Part shown: positions 43,853 to 53,095 of the stretch, one piece after another | Position numbering within the stretch: position 1 is the first letter of the stretch | How the letters are laid out: each line of letters opens with the position of its first letter | DNA from: Laedolimicola ammoniilytica | GTDB taxonomy: Bacteria; Bacillota; Clostridia; Lachnospirales; Lachnospiraceae | NCBI RefSeq assembly: GCF_025567165.1 | Contig: NZ_JAOQKC010000002.1 | Span: forward strand, 62,001-126,000 | Direction: 5' to 3' | Length of the DNA: 64,000 bases | The notes under the pieces: model-generated | What the model was told of the DNA's origin: nothing | Seen by the model: the letters and a program-made list of their open reading frames with translations, nothing else | Database searches by the model: none | Translations under genes and position numbers: made by a program

Positions 43853-45133
43853 TTATCTTCCTAATGTTACTATCACATAATAGCTACCGTTATAATAACA
43901 ATACGCAGCTCCAATTTTTGTCTCTGTCTTTCCCATCATTTCTATACGGTGTGTACTCGAATTATAAAAATTATTGTACCAAGTCTGCGGATCACTGCTT
44001 TGAGATTTTGTAAGCATTTCTAATGTTTTCATTCCACTATGGGACAAATCACTTGTAATTGCTTCTGCTCTTTCTTTTGCAATCGCTGCCAGAGAATCAT
44101 CCCACGCAAGCGCATCCAAACCTTCCTCTGCTCTTCCCGCATTGATCGCATCGGCCAGTGCCGGGCATGTAGATGTTGTTTTCTCTGCTGTCGATGCTCC
44201 TGAATCAGAAGAACTTCCGGAAGATGCACTTGCTGTTGCTCCAGCGGAAGAACCTGCTCCAAACTGGCTCTCAATCATAGCTCTGGCCTGCTCCTCGGAA
44301 TATCCCATGGACATCATTGCATTCAACGCTCCCTGCATATCTGTGGATGCTGCTGCACTGCTACCAGAATTTCCTGTACTTGCGCTTGCTGAACTTCCTG
44401 CACTTGCTGTCTGTGTCTGCTTCTTTACTGGTTTATCATTTACGATATAGTTATTGGAACAATACCCCGTCTCATCATTATACCGGATCTGATACCATCC
44501 AGTAGAAGCGATTCCCGTAACCGTAACCTCGTCTCCCCAGGAAAGTGAGCCAAGCTGTTCATAATCTGCAGACGGTCCTTTTCTCACATTTACTGTCTGA
44601 TTTGCATACATTGGAGTGTCCGTCATTTCCTCTACAGAAAAGCCATTGATCTTTTCAAAGGTTGCATAGGTAAGATCTGCTACTTCCTCTTCACTGATAT
44701 CCGCTACTGCAGTTACCTGAATCGGTACTGGTGTAGTTTCTTCCTCGCTCTCGGTTTCCGGCTCACTTTCTGAATCGGTCACTTCTGCTTCCTCACTTTC
44801 AGCTTCTTTTTCTACCTCAGTCGATACACTGATTGCTGCTCCAACTGCTACCTTGGCTCGCTGATCCTCCGGAAGCTCCTCTGCAAGTGTCAGGATGTAA
44901 GTATTATCAGCGTCATAAGCTGTATAGGTCCCATCCTCATTTTCTGAAGCTACCACCACTGAATATGCTACAGTCTCATATTCCGGTTCCTGCTCCTCTG
45001 GCTCTTCTGTCTCTTCCTCTGTAACCTCTTCTACAACTGCTTCCTGGGTCGGCTCTTCCTTTTTACCACACCCGGTAAATAATGTAGCAGCCATTACTGC
45101 AGCAAGTAAAATACTCACGCTTTTTCTTTTCAT
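43853..45133 (-). CDS. Lipoprotein with SH3b and CAP (SCP) domains
   Basis: 426 residues; ATG at 45133 after GGGAGGAACGATTT. Lipobox FTGC near 19-22, then an acidic Glu/Thr linker. SH3b domain near 175-235 (VNVRKGPSADYEQLGSL, TGWYQIRYNDETGYC). A Ser/Ala/Gly linker, and a UBA-like MMSMGYSEEQARAMIESQF helix (about 275-293). The C-terminal CAP domain has AGRAEEGLDALAWDDSLAAIA, then LSHSGM and HRIEMMGK. SH3b binds wall, CAP domains are secreted proteins of varied roles. It precedes the adhesin and has its own promoter and palindrome. Confidence 0.85.
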   Translation of the reverse strand: MKRKSVSILLAAVMAATLFTGCGKKEEPTQEAVVEEVTEEETEEPEEQEPEYETVAYSVVVASENEDGTYTAYDADNTYILTLAEELPEDQRAKVAVGAAISVSTEVEKEAESEEAEVTDSESEPETESEEETTPVPIQVTAVADISEEEVADLTYATFEKINGFSVEEMTDTPMYANQTVNVRKGPSADYEQLGSLSWGDEVTVTGIASTGWYQIRYNDETGYCSNNYIVNDKPVKKQTQTASAGSSASASTGNSGSSAAASTDMQGALNAMMSMGYSEEQARAMIESQFGAGSSAGATASASSGSSSDSGASTAEKTTSTCPALADAINAGRAEEGLDALAWDDSLAAIAKERAEAITSDLSHSGMKTLEMLTKSQSSDPQTWYNNFYNSSTHRIEMMGKTETKIGAAYCYYNGSYYVIVTLGR

Positions 45134-45189
45134 AAATCGTTCCTCCCATTCTCTGTATTGTCACTTCTCATCATTCTTGCGGTTTTCTC

Positions 45190-45214
45190 ACTTGTGTACA
45201 CCGTGTACACAAGT
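45190..45214. promoter_or_regulatory. 25-bp perfect palindrome, copy 1 (parS/operator candidate)
   Basis: ACTTGTGTACAC, one central base (C), then GTGTACACAAGT; about 57 bases before the CAP/SH3 start. The same palindrome occurs at 50664 and 57781. See the findings for its possible role. Confidence 0.85.
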
Positions 45215-45329
45215 TACAGTACCTCTGAATATAAGAAAACGAATCCTCTGGATCATATAAGAAAATCTGCAGCTTTGCTTATATGATGTTTCCTCTGAAA
45301 TCTTAGATATGATTTCCTTCGTTGGTTTT

Positions 45330-45358
45330 AACTTATCTTATCATTACATTTTTGTCAA
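45330..45358 (-). promoter_or_regulatory. Promoter of the CAP/SH3 lipoprotein gene
   Basis: Minus strand TTGACA (45358-45353), 17-base spacer, TAAGTT (45335-45330). TGAGAYAAA boxes lie immediately upstream of the -35. Confidence 0.65.
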
Positions 45359-45361
45359 CAC

Positions 45362-45406
45362 AAATGAGACAAATTTTATCTCATTTTAATAATTTTGTCT
45401 CATTTT
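45362..45406. promoter_or_regulatory. Three TGAGAYAAA boxes upstream of a promoter
   Basis: AAATGAGACAAA (45362-45373), TTTATCTCATTT (45375-45386) and TTTTGTCTCATTT (45393-45405), the second and third in opposite orientation to the first. Operator candidates shared with the 53.8 kb region. Confidence 0.6.
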
Positions 45407-45430
45407 ATAAATTTGATCCACATCTGCACT

Positions 45431-47281
45431 TTAGAATTTTTCAGCCAGGCTGCTGAATACTCCCATGACTTTTTCATACAGATCTTTTTCAACCAACGGA
45501 ATCGAAGTCACCGGTAATAAGTAATCGTACAGGATCCCTTTGCTTTTCGCTACCTGCTTTGTCTTATTATAAGTCTTATGACCCATGGAATCATGCTTGA
45601 AAAGAATATAGTCCATGGATCCAATAAAGCTCTCTGCCATATCCTGATCCGTATCCCAGATATGTAGCTTTGGATATTTATCCCCCAGCTTCTTTGTAAG
45701 GTTCCGGTTTCCTCCAACAATCAGGATATCAAACATTCCGGTCAAGGCTCTGATATTTCCCTCTATCACGGAATTTTCAACTGTCTGCCTTTCTGCTGCC
45801 ACCTCATCCGGTTCTGCGGACTGCTCCACTGGGATCAGACTATCTATGCAACCATCTTTCGCTTGCTTCTGTTCCTCTTTCTCTTTTTTCCCAGCTTCTG
45901 CACTCAGCGATTCCATTTCCTGCTCTATGTTTTCAAGTCGTACCTGTAATGCCGTGGCCTTGTTCAACTGCCGGTAATAATTCTCATTTACGGTCTCTTC
46001 CTTTACCTTCAAATTCTGAATTTGCCGGTCCTTCTCTTCCAGTTCCAACCTGTATTTCGCCAGTTCCTGTTCCTGTTCGTTCAACCTGGCCTTTAAACTA
46101 TCCTCTTTTTGTACCTTGATATCCGGAACATTCCCGTTAAGTGTTGAAAGAATATCCTTCTTTCTTCTCTCAGATAATGCTTTTGCCATGCCATATCCTA
46201 AAAAAGCACTCCAAATCGCATCGGAGCTGTGCGAAAAATAATATTCATATTCTTCGCTTATATTACCGGCCATCATTTTTCCTTCACACACCTTGTCCAC
46301 ATGGATATCTGATTTGGACATAAACCCTGCAATAGCTGCGCGATCAGCTTTACTGAATACAATCTCGTCTTCATCCAGTCCAAAACGCTGCATCACCATT
46401 TCCATGAAGACCGGTTGAGCTACGGCATCACCGGAAAGCCCTTTATGCGGGATGTCCGGTGCCTCATTTACTAATTCATCCAGCTTTTCATCGCGGTAAT
46501 GCTCTTTCAGGTCCTCTAGTTTTCTTCCGTTCCGGAATTGAAATGCGTATACCTTTTTGATAATATAGAGCAGCCTATCATTCTCAGTATCAATTTGTCC
46601 TCTCGGATAGTATTCCTCATGAGAACTCCAGAACAGTACATAAAGTTCTTTTATCAGATCCCGCTTTTCCAACTCCTCTTTTTTACAGAGCAGCATATAA
46701 GAGATTCCAAAAACGGTATATTTGGCTGTACTGTCTTTTTCATAATTTCTCTGTGCATGAGCCAATACCTTTTCCGCATAACGGTATTCATTTCCCTCAT
46801 TATCCGGCTCTAATGCCATTTTTGTTACGCTTGGCATTATCTTCTCTATGTACATCCATATGTCCTGTTTGCACGATTCCGCTATTTTTACCCTTTGGAA
46901 TGCATCAGCTTTTTTCGCCTCCGGACTTAGCATATACAGTAAGGTTCCTATTTTTACCAGATCACATGCCTGGTAAAGTTCCCCTTTGTCGATCCCGAAT
47001 ACAGTATCACTAAGGTATTCCTGCAAATACGCTTTACACACTGATTCCCATTTTTCATAAATAGCAATCCCCTGTGCTTTAATCGTCACATGACGAACAA
47101 CAAACTTTGCCACACTGCAGATATAATATCTTTCCATAGCCGGGACAATTTTACTTACCAGTTCCTGATTCTCTATTTCCGTCAACGATGGCTTCTTGGG
47201 TTCTTCCTTCAGTCCCTGGAAAAAACGATTAGCCGATTTAATATCCACTTTCAAACCATTGGGTATTCCTCTCTTACTCAA
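45431..47281 (-). CDS. Coiled-coil protein with C-terminal DUF2325 domain
   Basis: 616 residues from a TTG at 47281 (GGAGGAATAG upstream). Helical N-half (1-370), a coiled coil near 385-470 (LNEQEQELAKYRLELEEKD), and a C-terminal FDILIVGGNRNLTKKLG, HIWD and VAKSKGILYDY block of the DUF2325 type, a small Rossmann-like fold. Last gene of the parAB operon, just after parB. DUF2325 proteins have no settled role; the linkage suggests a part in partition or copy control. Confidence 0.7.
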   Translation of the reverse strand: MSKRGIPNGLKVDIKSANRFFQGLKEEPKKPSLTEIENQELVSKIVPAMERYYICSVAKFVVRHVTIKAQGIAIYEKWESVCKAYLQEYLSDTVFGIDKGELYQACDLVKIGTLLYMLSPEAKKADAFQRVKIAESCKQDIWMYIEKIMPSVTKMALEPDNEGNEYRYAEKVLAHAQRNYEKDSTAKYTVFGISYMLLCKKEELEKRDLIKELYVLFWSSHEEYYPRGQIDTENDRLLYIIKKVYAFQFRNGRKLEDLKEHYRDEKLDELVNEAPDIPHKGLSGDAVAQPVFMEMVMQRFGLDEDEIVFSKADRAAIAGFMSKSDIHVDKVCEGKMMAGNISEEYEYYFSHSSDAIWSAFLGYGMAKALSERRKKDILSTLNGNVPDIKVQKEDSLKARLNEQEQELAKYRLELEEKDRQIQNLKVKEETVNENYYRQLNKATALQVRLENIEQEMESLSAEAGKKEKEEQKQAKDGCIDSLIPVEQSAEPDEVAAERQTVENSVIEGNIRALTGMFDILIVGGNRNLTKKLGDKYPKLHIWDTDQDMAESFIGSMDYILFKHDSMGHKTYNKTKQVAKSKGILYDYLLPVTSIPLVEKDLYEKVMGVFSSLAEKF

Positions 47282-47286
47282 TAGCT

Positions 47287-48243
47287 CTATTCCTCCGTCT
47301 TTTGTGTATGAGTAGTGTCACCGATGTTTTCTGCAAAATTCTGTTTTTTCTTCCACTCATCCAGGAGTTGATACAATACCTTCTCTATTTCCTGACTCGT
47401 ATAGCTTTCCGGGAAATATTCTTTGATGTTTTTTTCCTTAATTGTGACTTTTCTTTCTACCACGGCTGATTTCTTTTTCACCAGAACTTCTTTAGCAAGG
47501 GCATATGTAAGGTTTCCCTCTTTTGAGTATCCCTTTAATTTTTCTGCATCATCCTTAGATATTTTGCACCCTGTTTTCTCCACGATCTCCTGCACATAGC
47601 TCTGCTCTTCTTCATTCAGAAACGACAACGCTACGCCCTGTGAAATTCCGATTCTTTCCGCATCTACCATTTCCAGGAGTTCGTCATTCAATCTGGCCAG
47701 CCAAATAAACCGCTGAATAGTCTTCCAGCTTTCTCCAAACTCTTCTGCCATCTCCTCCAGCGTTTTCTTACCACCATTTCTTTTTCCCTGGCGCTTTGCA
47801 GCTTCGTAATCCATCTTGTAAGCTCTTGCCTTTTCACTCGGAAGAAATGAATCCCGGTATTTATTCGTATGTATCATGATTCGAATTGCGGTATCATCGT
47901 CATAATTTCCTACAATGAACGGCATTTCTGATAATCCGGCAATTTCACATCCAAGCCATCTTCGGTATCCGGCTAAGACCTCGTATCCCCCTTCTTTTCT
48001 TGGTCTTGCCATTCCTGGCTGCATAACACCAATTTCTTTTATGCTTCCTACCAGTTCATCCATCTGTGTATCCCGACGAACCTTAAACGGATGATCCGCT
48101 CTCTCGTGCAATTCTGACAAAGGAAGTATCTTAATCTCCTCCTTTGCCCTATTCAATCCATCTATCAGTTTCTTTTCATCATCATTTCCAAATAAATCAT
48201 TATAGGATGTAACCTCAAAATCAGATGCCATTGGCTTGCTCAT
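47287..48243 (-). CDS. parB: ParB family partition protein
   Basis: 318 residues from the ATG at 48243, which overlaps the parA end by 23 bases and has GAGG upstream inside parA. DELVGSIKEIGVMQPGMARP (about 68-87) and YEVLAGYRRWLGCEIAG (about 93-109) are the ParB/Srx boxes of the CTP-binding domain, the latter a variant of GERRxRA. A helix-turn-helix lies near 168-195 (KTLEEMAEEFGESWKTIQRF), and a linker and C-terminal helical part follow. It should bind parS-like sites and spread; candidates lie nearby. Confidence 0.9.
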   Translation of the reverse strand: MSKPMASDFEVTSYNDLFGNDDEKKLIDGLNRAKEEIKILPLSELHERADHPFKVRRDTQMDELVGSIKEIGVMQPGMARPRKEGGYEVLAGYRRWLGCEIAGLSEMPFIVGNYDDDTAIRIMIHTNKYRDSFLPSEKARAYKMDYEAAKRQGKRNGGKKTLEEMAEEFGESWKTIQRFIWLARLNDELLEMVDAERIGISQGVALSFLNEEEQSYVQEIVEKTGCKISKDDAEKLKGYSKEGNLTYALAKEVLVKKKSAVVERKVTIKEKNIKEYFPESYTSQEIEKVLYQLLDEWKKKQNFAENIGDTTHTQKTEE

Positions 48244-49018
48244 GTGCCAGTACCTCCTCAACTACTTTTTCATATGCCAGGGCTACTTTACCCTTTGGAT
48301 CATGCTGGTAAATACTTATTCCACATGCCGGTGTTTCTGCAGCTCTTACCGACTGTGGGATATTCGTTTTGAACATATAAATATTGTTCCCATACGCTTC
48401 TCTTATCTTTTCCATATTTTTCTGGGCGTATGTGGTTCTTGCATCCACCATAGTAAACAAGATTCCTTCAAACTCCAATTTCTGATTGATTTGTCTTTTT
48501 ACTTTTCCGATTGTTCTGATTAACTGCTGCAGACCCTTGATCGGAAGATACGCTGCCTGCAGCGGAATCAATACACTATCCACGCTTGCAAATGCATTTA
48601 TGGTTATCATTCCAAGAGACGGCGGACAATCAATAATAATATAATCGTAATGCTCCCGGATGCTGTTGATATATTCTCTTAAAATCAATTCCCGGCTCAT
48701 TACATTGACCAATGAAACCTCCATTCCTGATAGCTCTATGTTTCCCGGAAGCAGATCTATTCCTTCCTTTTGTTTCAGTATACCATAATCCAGCCCGATT
48801 TCATCACCTCGGATGATCTTTTCCATAACCGTTGTTAATGTCACATCCATATCATCTGCATTTTTGTAACCCAGAGCTGTCGTTAAATCTCCCTGTGCAT
48901 CGGCATCAATCAGCAGAACCTTCTTTCCTTTTCTGGCCAGTCCCACACCTATGCTCAATGTAGTCATTGTTTTTGCGACCCCGCCCTTCTGATTTGCTAC
49001 TGCAATTACTTTACTCAT
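48221..49018 (-). CDS. parA: ParA family partition ATPase
   Basis: 265 residues; ATG at 49018 after AAGGGAGAACATAA. The N-terminus IAVANQKGGVAKTMTTLS (residues 5-22) has the deviant Walker A KGGVAKT, DADAQGDLT is motif A', DYIIIDCPPSLG the Walker B region. It lacks an N-terminal HTH, as type Ib or Soj-like ParAs do. ATPase that positions the element on the nucleoid with ParB. Confidence 0.95.
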   Translation of the reverse strand: MSKVIAVANQKGGVAKTMTTLSIGVGLARKGKKVLLIDADAQGDLTTALGYKNADDMDVTLTTVMEKIIRGDEIGLDYGILKQKEGIDLLPGNIELSGMEVSLVNVMSRELILREYINSIREHYDYIIIDCPPSLGMITINAFASVDSVLIPLQAAYLPIKGLQQLIRTIGKVKRQINQKLEFEGILFTMVDARTTYAQKNMEKIREAYGNNIYMFKTNIPQSVRAAETPACGISIYQHDPKGKVALAYEKVVEEVLAHEQANGI

Positions 49019-49031
49019 TTATGTTCTCCCT

Positions 49032-49541
49032 TCATTTTCTCACAATATCGTAGTTTCCGTTCGAAAACCGGATAATATATATCTGATGTCCGGTCTCCAG
49101 CCTCTTTGCCCTTAAATATAACTGCTCCCAGTAACTGATCACTACCCGGCACTCTTCGCCGTCACAATCCATGTTGAGAATCCGTTCCCCATCTGTTCCT
49201 TTACTGAATCCCAGGAAAATTCCTTCTCTTACATCAAAATTTATGCCGTCCTCCAGTCTTCTCGATAGCTTTCTGGAAGTCCGGATATCTTTCAAAACAG
49301 AGACTGTCATCAGCATCAGAAGAATATACAAGCCGGTCTGTATCCATGTTCCCTCACCTATGATCGGTGAAGTTTTAAATTTCCAACATGCGTACCCCAC
49401 TATACATCCTAAAGTCAAAAATACATGCTGCTTAAAAGCAAGTTGTTGAATTTTAGTTGTATACTTGTTAAATAGAATCATCTGTAACTTTGTACTGGTC
49501 TCATCTCCTCCAGACTCAAATCCATATATTTTACTGTTCAT
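49032..49541 (-). CDS. Two-pass membrane protein in the parAB operon
   Basis: 169 residues from the ATG at 49541 (GGAGGGTGTGGC upstream). Hydrophobic segments near 38-55 (FLTLGCIVGYACW) and 64-80 (LYILLMLMTVSVL); the C-terminal half is cytoplasmic with REGIFLGFSKGTDGERI and a final beta part ending in YDIVRK. Function unknown. It lies 14 bases before parA. Confidence 0.55.
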   Translation of the reverse strand: MNSKIYGFESGGDETSTKLQMILFNKYTTKIQQLAFKQHVFLTLGCIVGYACWKFKTSPIIGEGTWIQTGLYILLMLMTVSVLKDIRTSRKLSRRLEDGINFDVREGIFLGFSKGTDGERILNMDCDGEECRVVISYWEQLYLRAKRLETGHQIYIIRFSNGNYDIVRK

Positions 49542-49897
49542 GCCACACCCTCCGGACCATACCACCGATACCGCGTATACCCTTTGGGAACTGTCGGAAG
49601 AAACTCCATCAAATCATCTTCTCCTGGTCCCTTCACCAGATATAATTTTCGGTATATCTCTATTTCCTCCTTACTTCTGAACGTGAACATATTATTTACA
49701 TGGATGTACATTCCATCCGGCATTTCCACAACCAGGACCCCATCATATAACTGATCCATATTTAAGACTGAATTATCCGTGTCTTTATGACACATCATCA
49801 CACTGATTACCGTAGCCTCTACGTTGATGTTCTTATTATCGCGGTAATCAACAACCCACACTTTATCGCCCTTTTTCCATAAGTGATAATCTCTCAT
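49538..49897 (-). CDS. Small beta-rich hypothetical protein, 119 residues
   Basis: ATG at 49897 overlaps the stop of the gene before (ATGA), GGAGG upstream. WKKGDKVWVVDYRDNKNINVEATVI suggests a Tudor/SH3-like or KOW-like barrel at the N-terminus. Operon member; not assigned. Confidence 0.5.
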   Translation of the reverse strand: MRDYHLWKKGDKVWVVDYRDNKNINVEATVISVMMCHKDTDNSVLNMDQLYDGVLVVEMPDGMYIHVNNMFTFRSKEEIEIYRKLYLVKGPGEDDLMEFLPTVPKGYTRYRWYGPEGVA

Positions 49898-50640
49898 TCC
49901 TCTTTTAACCTCCTTTTTTGCCATTTCATATATTTTTTACTTGCTCCCGCAATACGAATATTCTCTCCCAGCGGGCTTGCGCTCAGCTCTGTTGTAATAT
50001 AGTGGATAAAGTGATCTTTCCCATTTGTCTGCCTTTCTCTTAGACTAATCTGTGTGTTTCCATTATTGCGAATAATCCTTGTTTCTCCTATTTCCAAACG
50101 CGACTCTTCCAGTTCGTCCCGTATTTCCGCTTTTAGAAGATAACAGTTACTTTTTCGTTTCGGAGGCATAAATGTCGGGACATATAAAAGAGTCGTTGTT
50201 GCCATATCATAATCCCAGATAATTTCTATACTTTCCAGTAGCTGCAATTCATCAAAATTTCCAACTCGTATAACAATTCCAATGTCACTAACCTGTTTTC
50301 CACCCTCCACATACAGAAGCTGCTTTTCAAAATCTTCTGACTGAAATCTGTTTTTCGCTACTCTTACAGATCCGTACCTGCTCCCTGCGATTGCTACTCT
50401 TCGGTTCTGGAACGGATGCATTTCTGTAGTATAAATATTGGTTTGCTTGTTCTTATGGGTTTGATACACATTCACCATGCAACAGGACTCATCATACTTC
50501 TGCGTATCTATCTTTTCACAGTTCCGCTGCAATATAGGCTGCAGGATCAAGAAAAAATCTTCATCCAGATTTGCTGCCGGATATATTTCCCTGACTATAC
50601 CCCGAACATATTCCTTATGTGCCACATAGCTTTTATTCAT
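49894..50640 (-). CDS. Hypothetical protein, 248 residues, first gene of the parAB operon
   Basis: ATG at 50640 (GGGGAGACGAAGAAC). The protein has VYQTHKNKQTNIYTTEMHPF, then GIVIRVGNFDELQLLESIE and a C-terminal basic end KKYMKWQKRRLKEE. No domain recognised. The 25-bp palindrome lies in its 5' untranslated region, 24 bases before the ATG. Confidence 0.55.
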   Translation of the reverse strand: MNKSYVAHKEYVRGIVREIYPAANLDEDFFLILQPILQRNCEKIDTQKYDESCCMVNVYQTHKNKQTNIYTTEMHPFQNRRVAIAGSRYGSVRVAKNRFQSEDFEKQLLYVEGGKQVSDIGIVIRVGNFDELQLLESIEIIWDYDMATTTLLYVPTFMPPKRKSNCYLLKAEIRDELEESRLEIGETRIIRNNGNTQISLRERQTNGKDHFIHYITTELSASPLGENIRIAGASKKYMKWQKRRLKEE

Positions 50641-50663
50641 GTTCTTCGTCTCCCCTTTTTCTC

Positions 50664-50688
50664 ACTTGTGTACACCGTGTACACAAGT
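50664..50688. promoter_or_regulatory. 25-bp perfect palindrome, copy 2 (parS/operator candidate)
   Basis: Identical to copy 1 including the TTCTC flank on the left and the central C. It lies between the promoter at 50743-50770 and the first start codon of the parAB operon, where a bound protein could block transcription. Confidence 0.85.
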
Positions 50689-50742
50689 TGTTTTCTCACA
50701 TATGGTTTTTACCGTGATTTTTTCGTCTGTCCTGTTGTCTGC

Positions 50743-50770
50743 ATTTTACCTATTTTCGTTGCAATGTCAA
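50743..50770 (-). promoter_or_regulatory. Promoter of the parAB operon
   Basis: Minus strand TTGACA (50770-50765), 16-base spacer, TAAAAT (50748-50743), about 100 bases ahead of the 50640 start. The palindrome at 50664 is downstream of it. Confidence 0.7.
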
Positions 50771-50879
50771 ATTATTTTGATTTTTACTGCCATTTTCTTA
50801 AATGTGATATTGGCTTGACTTTTTTACCACTTTTTCCTCATATCTGAAAAACATATAGCCAATTTCAGAAATGAGATTT

Positions 50880-52196
50880 TTATTCTATAACATTTTCCTT
50901 TTGCCACCCAAGTTTGATACTATCCATTCTCGTTGACTCGTAATAATAGAGCCTTTTCAATTTTCCTCCTAAAATTTCCTGCAGATATGGTCCGTACTCC
51001 TCAAAGGTGATCAGATAATATTCCTCATCCTTTTCCAACAGCTCCCTGAGCTGATTCAATTCCAGATCTGTCAGGCGGTATACATTATGCTTTTTACCAG
51101 CCTGTCCCCAGCTCACGCCGCATCTATCCCACTCGTTCATCCAGATCCAGTTTTCTCCCGTTTCTGCTGCTATTTTGTTAAATGCCTTTTCCTCTCTCTG
51201 GGCTATAAGGTCTTCTGCAAAAACATGGGACAGAAGTCTCTTCATTTGTGGGATCATTTGATCATTCTCAAGTGTAAGATAATACATTTTTGAAAAGTTT
51301 CTGATATTTCCTGAATACAGTAATTTACTGCTAAGATAATGTATTTTATCTTCCGTAGCTTCCGTTGGCATCTCCTTTGTGTTTCCCCACACAAGTTTTT
51401 TCAGGTTTGTCCCATAGCGATGTCCAAATACAATTCCGATAATCTCCTTTTCCTGTACCTTCAATCCACCCTCTTCCATTCCAAACCCGTAAAATAATCT
51501 TGAAAGTCCCAGCACTGCCGTATCTTCACAACTGTTATTCCAGCGCAGCATCCGCTCCATGGTGTTATAACAGATGAAAATTCTATCCCTATAAATCAAT
51601 ACTCCTTCCATTCGTGACATTTTAAACATATCGCCCAAGTTCATTTGCATAGCTGCATACCTTATTTCCTGGGATGTGAAATAAATTCCTTCCTGAAAAA
51701 GTTCCTGGCTGCTATATTCCTTTTTCTTTCCATTCGGAGCGTAATGCCATCCTTCATATCGAGAATACAATTTTTTTAAAATCTTTTTCTCATTTAAGAG
51801 ATCTTCCAAGGTACTCCTCAAATTAGGACTTGCTAAAATGTCGCATCTCTCCATTGCAAGGTAAACCTCTCCACTTCTGGCCTGCTCCCTGGCTTCTCTC
51901 TCATAGAACTGATGTCTTCTCCTGTTTACCGGATTTATCTCATATCTGGAATCCGTATGTTCCAATACTGCAAATCCTTTTTCTGTCAGGTAACAGTATC
52001 TCTTACCTGCGAGTTTAAAATATTCTATGTACCCCTTATTCTCCAACCAGCGAAATGTATCTCGTATATAGCGTTCATTGTAGGCAAGAGTATTTTTATT
52101 GGTCATCATCTTACGTGGTAAAATAATCCCAAAATACAATTCAAGTATAAATTTCAGAGACAATGAGCCTCCTCGTAATTTCTTATGTTCTCCCAT
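50880..52196 (-). CDS. Replication-relaxation-like winged-helix protein
   Basis: 438 residues; ATG at 52196 (GAGAGGAAG). The N-terminal NERYIRDTFRWLENKGYIEYF then KRYCYLTEKGFAVLEH (about 45-80) forms a winged helix with wing, as in the Replic_Relax family of plasmid and ICE proteins. The remaining two-thirds is helical and mostly without motifs (a VLIYRDRIFICYN strand pair, EYGPYLQEILGG). Family members act in replication or in DNA relaxation at transfer origins. It stands next to a repeat-rich noncoding stretch. Confidence 0.6.
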   Translation of the reverse strand: MGEHKKLRGGSLSLKFILELYFGIILPRKMMTNKNTLAYNERYIRDTFRWLENKGYIEYFKLAGKRYCYLTEKGFAVLEHTDSRYEINPVNRRRHQFYEREAREQARSGEVYLAMERCDILASPNLRSTLEDLLNEKKILKKLYSRYEGWHYAPNGKKKEYSSQELFQEGIYFTSQEIRYAAMQMNLGDMFKMSRMEGVLIYRDRIFICYNTMERMLRWNNSCEDTAVLGLSRLFYGFGMEEGGLKVQEKEIIGIVFGHRYGTNLKKLVWGNTKEMPTEATEDKIHYLSSKLLYSGNIRNFSKMYYLTLENDQMIPQMKRLLSHVFAEDLIAQREEKAFNKIAAETGENWIWMNEWDRCGVSWGQAGKKHNVYRLTDLELNQLRELLEKDEEYYLITFEEYGPYLQEILGGKLKRLYYYESTRMDSIKLGWQKENVIE

Positions 52197-52473
52197 GTTG
52201 TTTTTTCTTCCTCTCTTCCACTCTCTATCCCTTATTCTTTGAGCAAAAGTATTATTATAAATCGGTATATTTTATGAGATGATTTTTTTACTTTTGAGGA
52301 AAAGTATACTCTGTAATTTTCCCACCCGATTTTCCTTGAAAATCCAGCATTTTTGTTCTTTTTTTACCCTCCGTTTTTATGTTTTCATTGAATATAAAAA
52401 CGGAGGGTTTAATGATTTTGTAATCATAGAAAACGGCATGTTTTTTTTGATTTTTCACACAAAAATGGAGTGC
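52197..52473. other. Repeat-rich noncoding stretch, possible oriT/ori or operator region
   Basis: 277 bases. A 15-bp perfect inverted repeat lies at 52366-52380 / 52394-52408 (arms ACCCTCCGTTTTTAT, loop 13). A direct repeat TTTGAGCAAAAGTAT / TTTGAGGAAAAGTAT lies at 52238 and 52293, and the latter sits in a TACTTTT-GAGG-AAAAGTA palindrome. A small GATTTTC/GAAAATC arm pair lies at about 52329-52345. TATAAT on the minus strand (52259-52254) may be a -10. Confidence 0.55.
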
Positions 52474-53094
52474 TTAACTCTCCTCTATTTTTGTCATGAA
52501 GCCCCCTATCTTCCTTCCCGGAACAATATAGACTTTGCAGCATTCCTCTCCTGTCTTGCAGGGCAACGTTGCATATAACACCTGTATTCTCGCAGCATTA
52601 TCATCAAGTTTCAAGGCTGTTGCGATTCCATCTGTAATATGATGTGCCTCTGTATTATCGTTATCAAACCGCCTCACCAACCGTTCTTCGTGCCGTCTCA
52701 CATAGCATAGGTATAACCTTTCATCTGCTGAAAATTTCATTTCCCTTTTTGCCATATAAACGGCCAACTGGCTCTGTACAACGTCTCTCAGATACCAGCA
52801 ATCATTATTTCTCCGATTCAATAATTCCGGCAGCCGAATTACAATAATCCCAGCTTCTTCTCCTACAGATACCAATATGGACTCAGGCTCCATCGAATGT
52901 TTTACCATATCCACATAGTCCCTTTTCTTTAGTCGCTTTCGAATAGCGGCTGCTATCATTTCCACATTATGAAGAATCCTTTCTTCATCCAGAGCTATCA
53001 TAATCTCACAACCACTCTTCTGATACTTTTGTATGATTTTAATAGAGCTGTCCAAATATTTCTTTATATTACTGATTGAACTGGGATATTCCAT
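52474..53094 (-). CDS. Hypothetical protein, 206 residues
   Basis: ATG at 53094 after GGAGGGATATTTGAA at the end of the upstream gene. Helical N-half with SIKIIQKYQKSGCEIMIALDEE, then a mixed part with ITDGIATALKLDD. A C-x-n-C pattern (CKTGEECC) lies near the end. It precedes the noncoding repeat stretch and pairs with the 53096 gene. No function known. Confidence 0.5.
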   Translation of the reverse strand: MEYPSSISNIKKYLDSSIKIIQKYQKSGCEIMIALDEERILHNVEMIAAAIRKRLKKRDYVDMVKHSMEPESILVSVGEEAGIIVIRLPELLNRRNNDCWYLRDVVQSQLAVYMAKREMKFSADERLYLCYVRRHEERLVRRFDNDNTEAHHITDGIATALKLDDNAARIQVLYATLPCKTGEECCKVYIVPGRKIGGFMTKIEES

Positions 53095-53095
53095 T

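Noticed and set aside
52366..52408. 15-bp hairpin as a terminator
   Set aside because: The transcribed (minus) strand continues with A, and the plus strand has only a short T stretch with a gap; treated as an element of the repeat-rich stretch.
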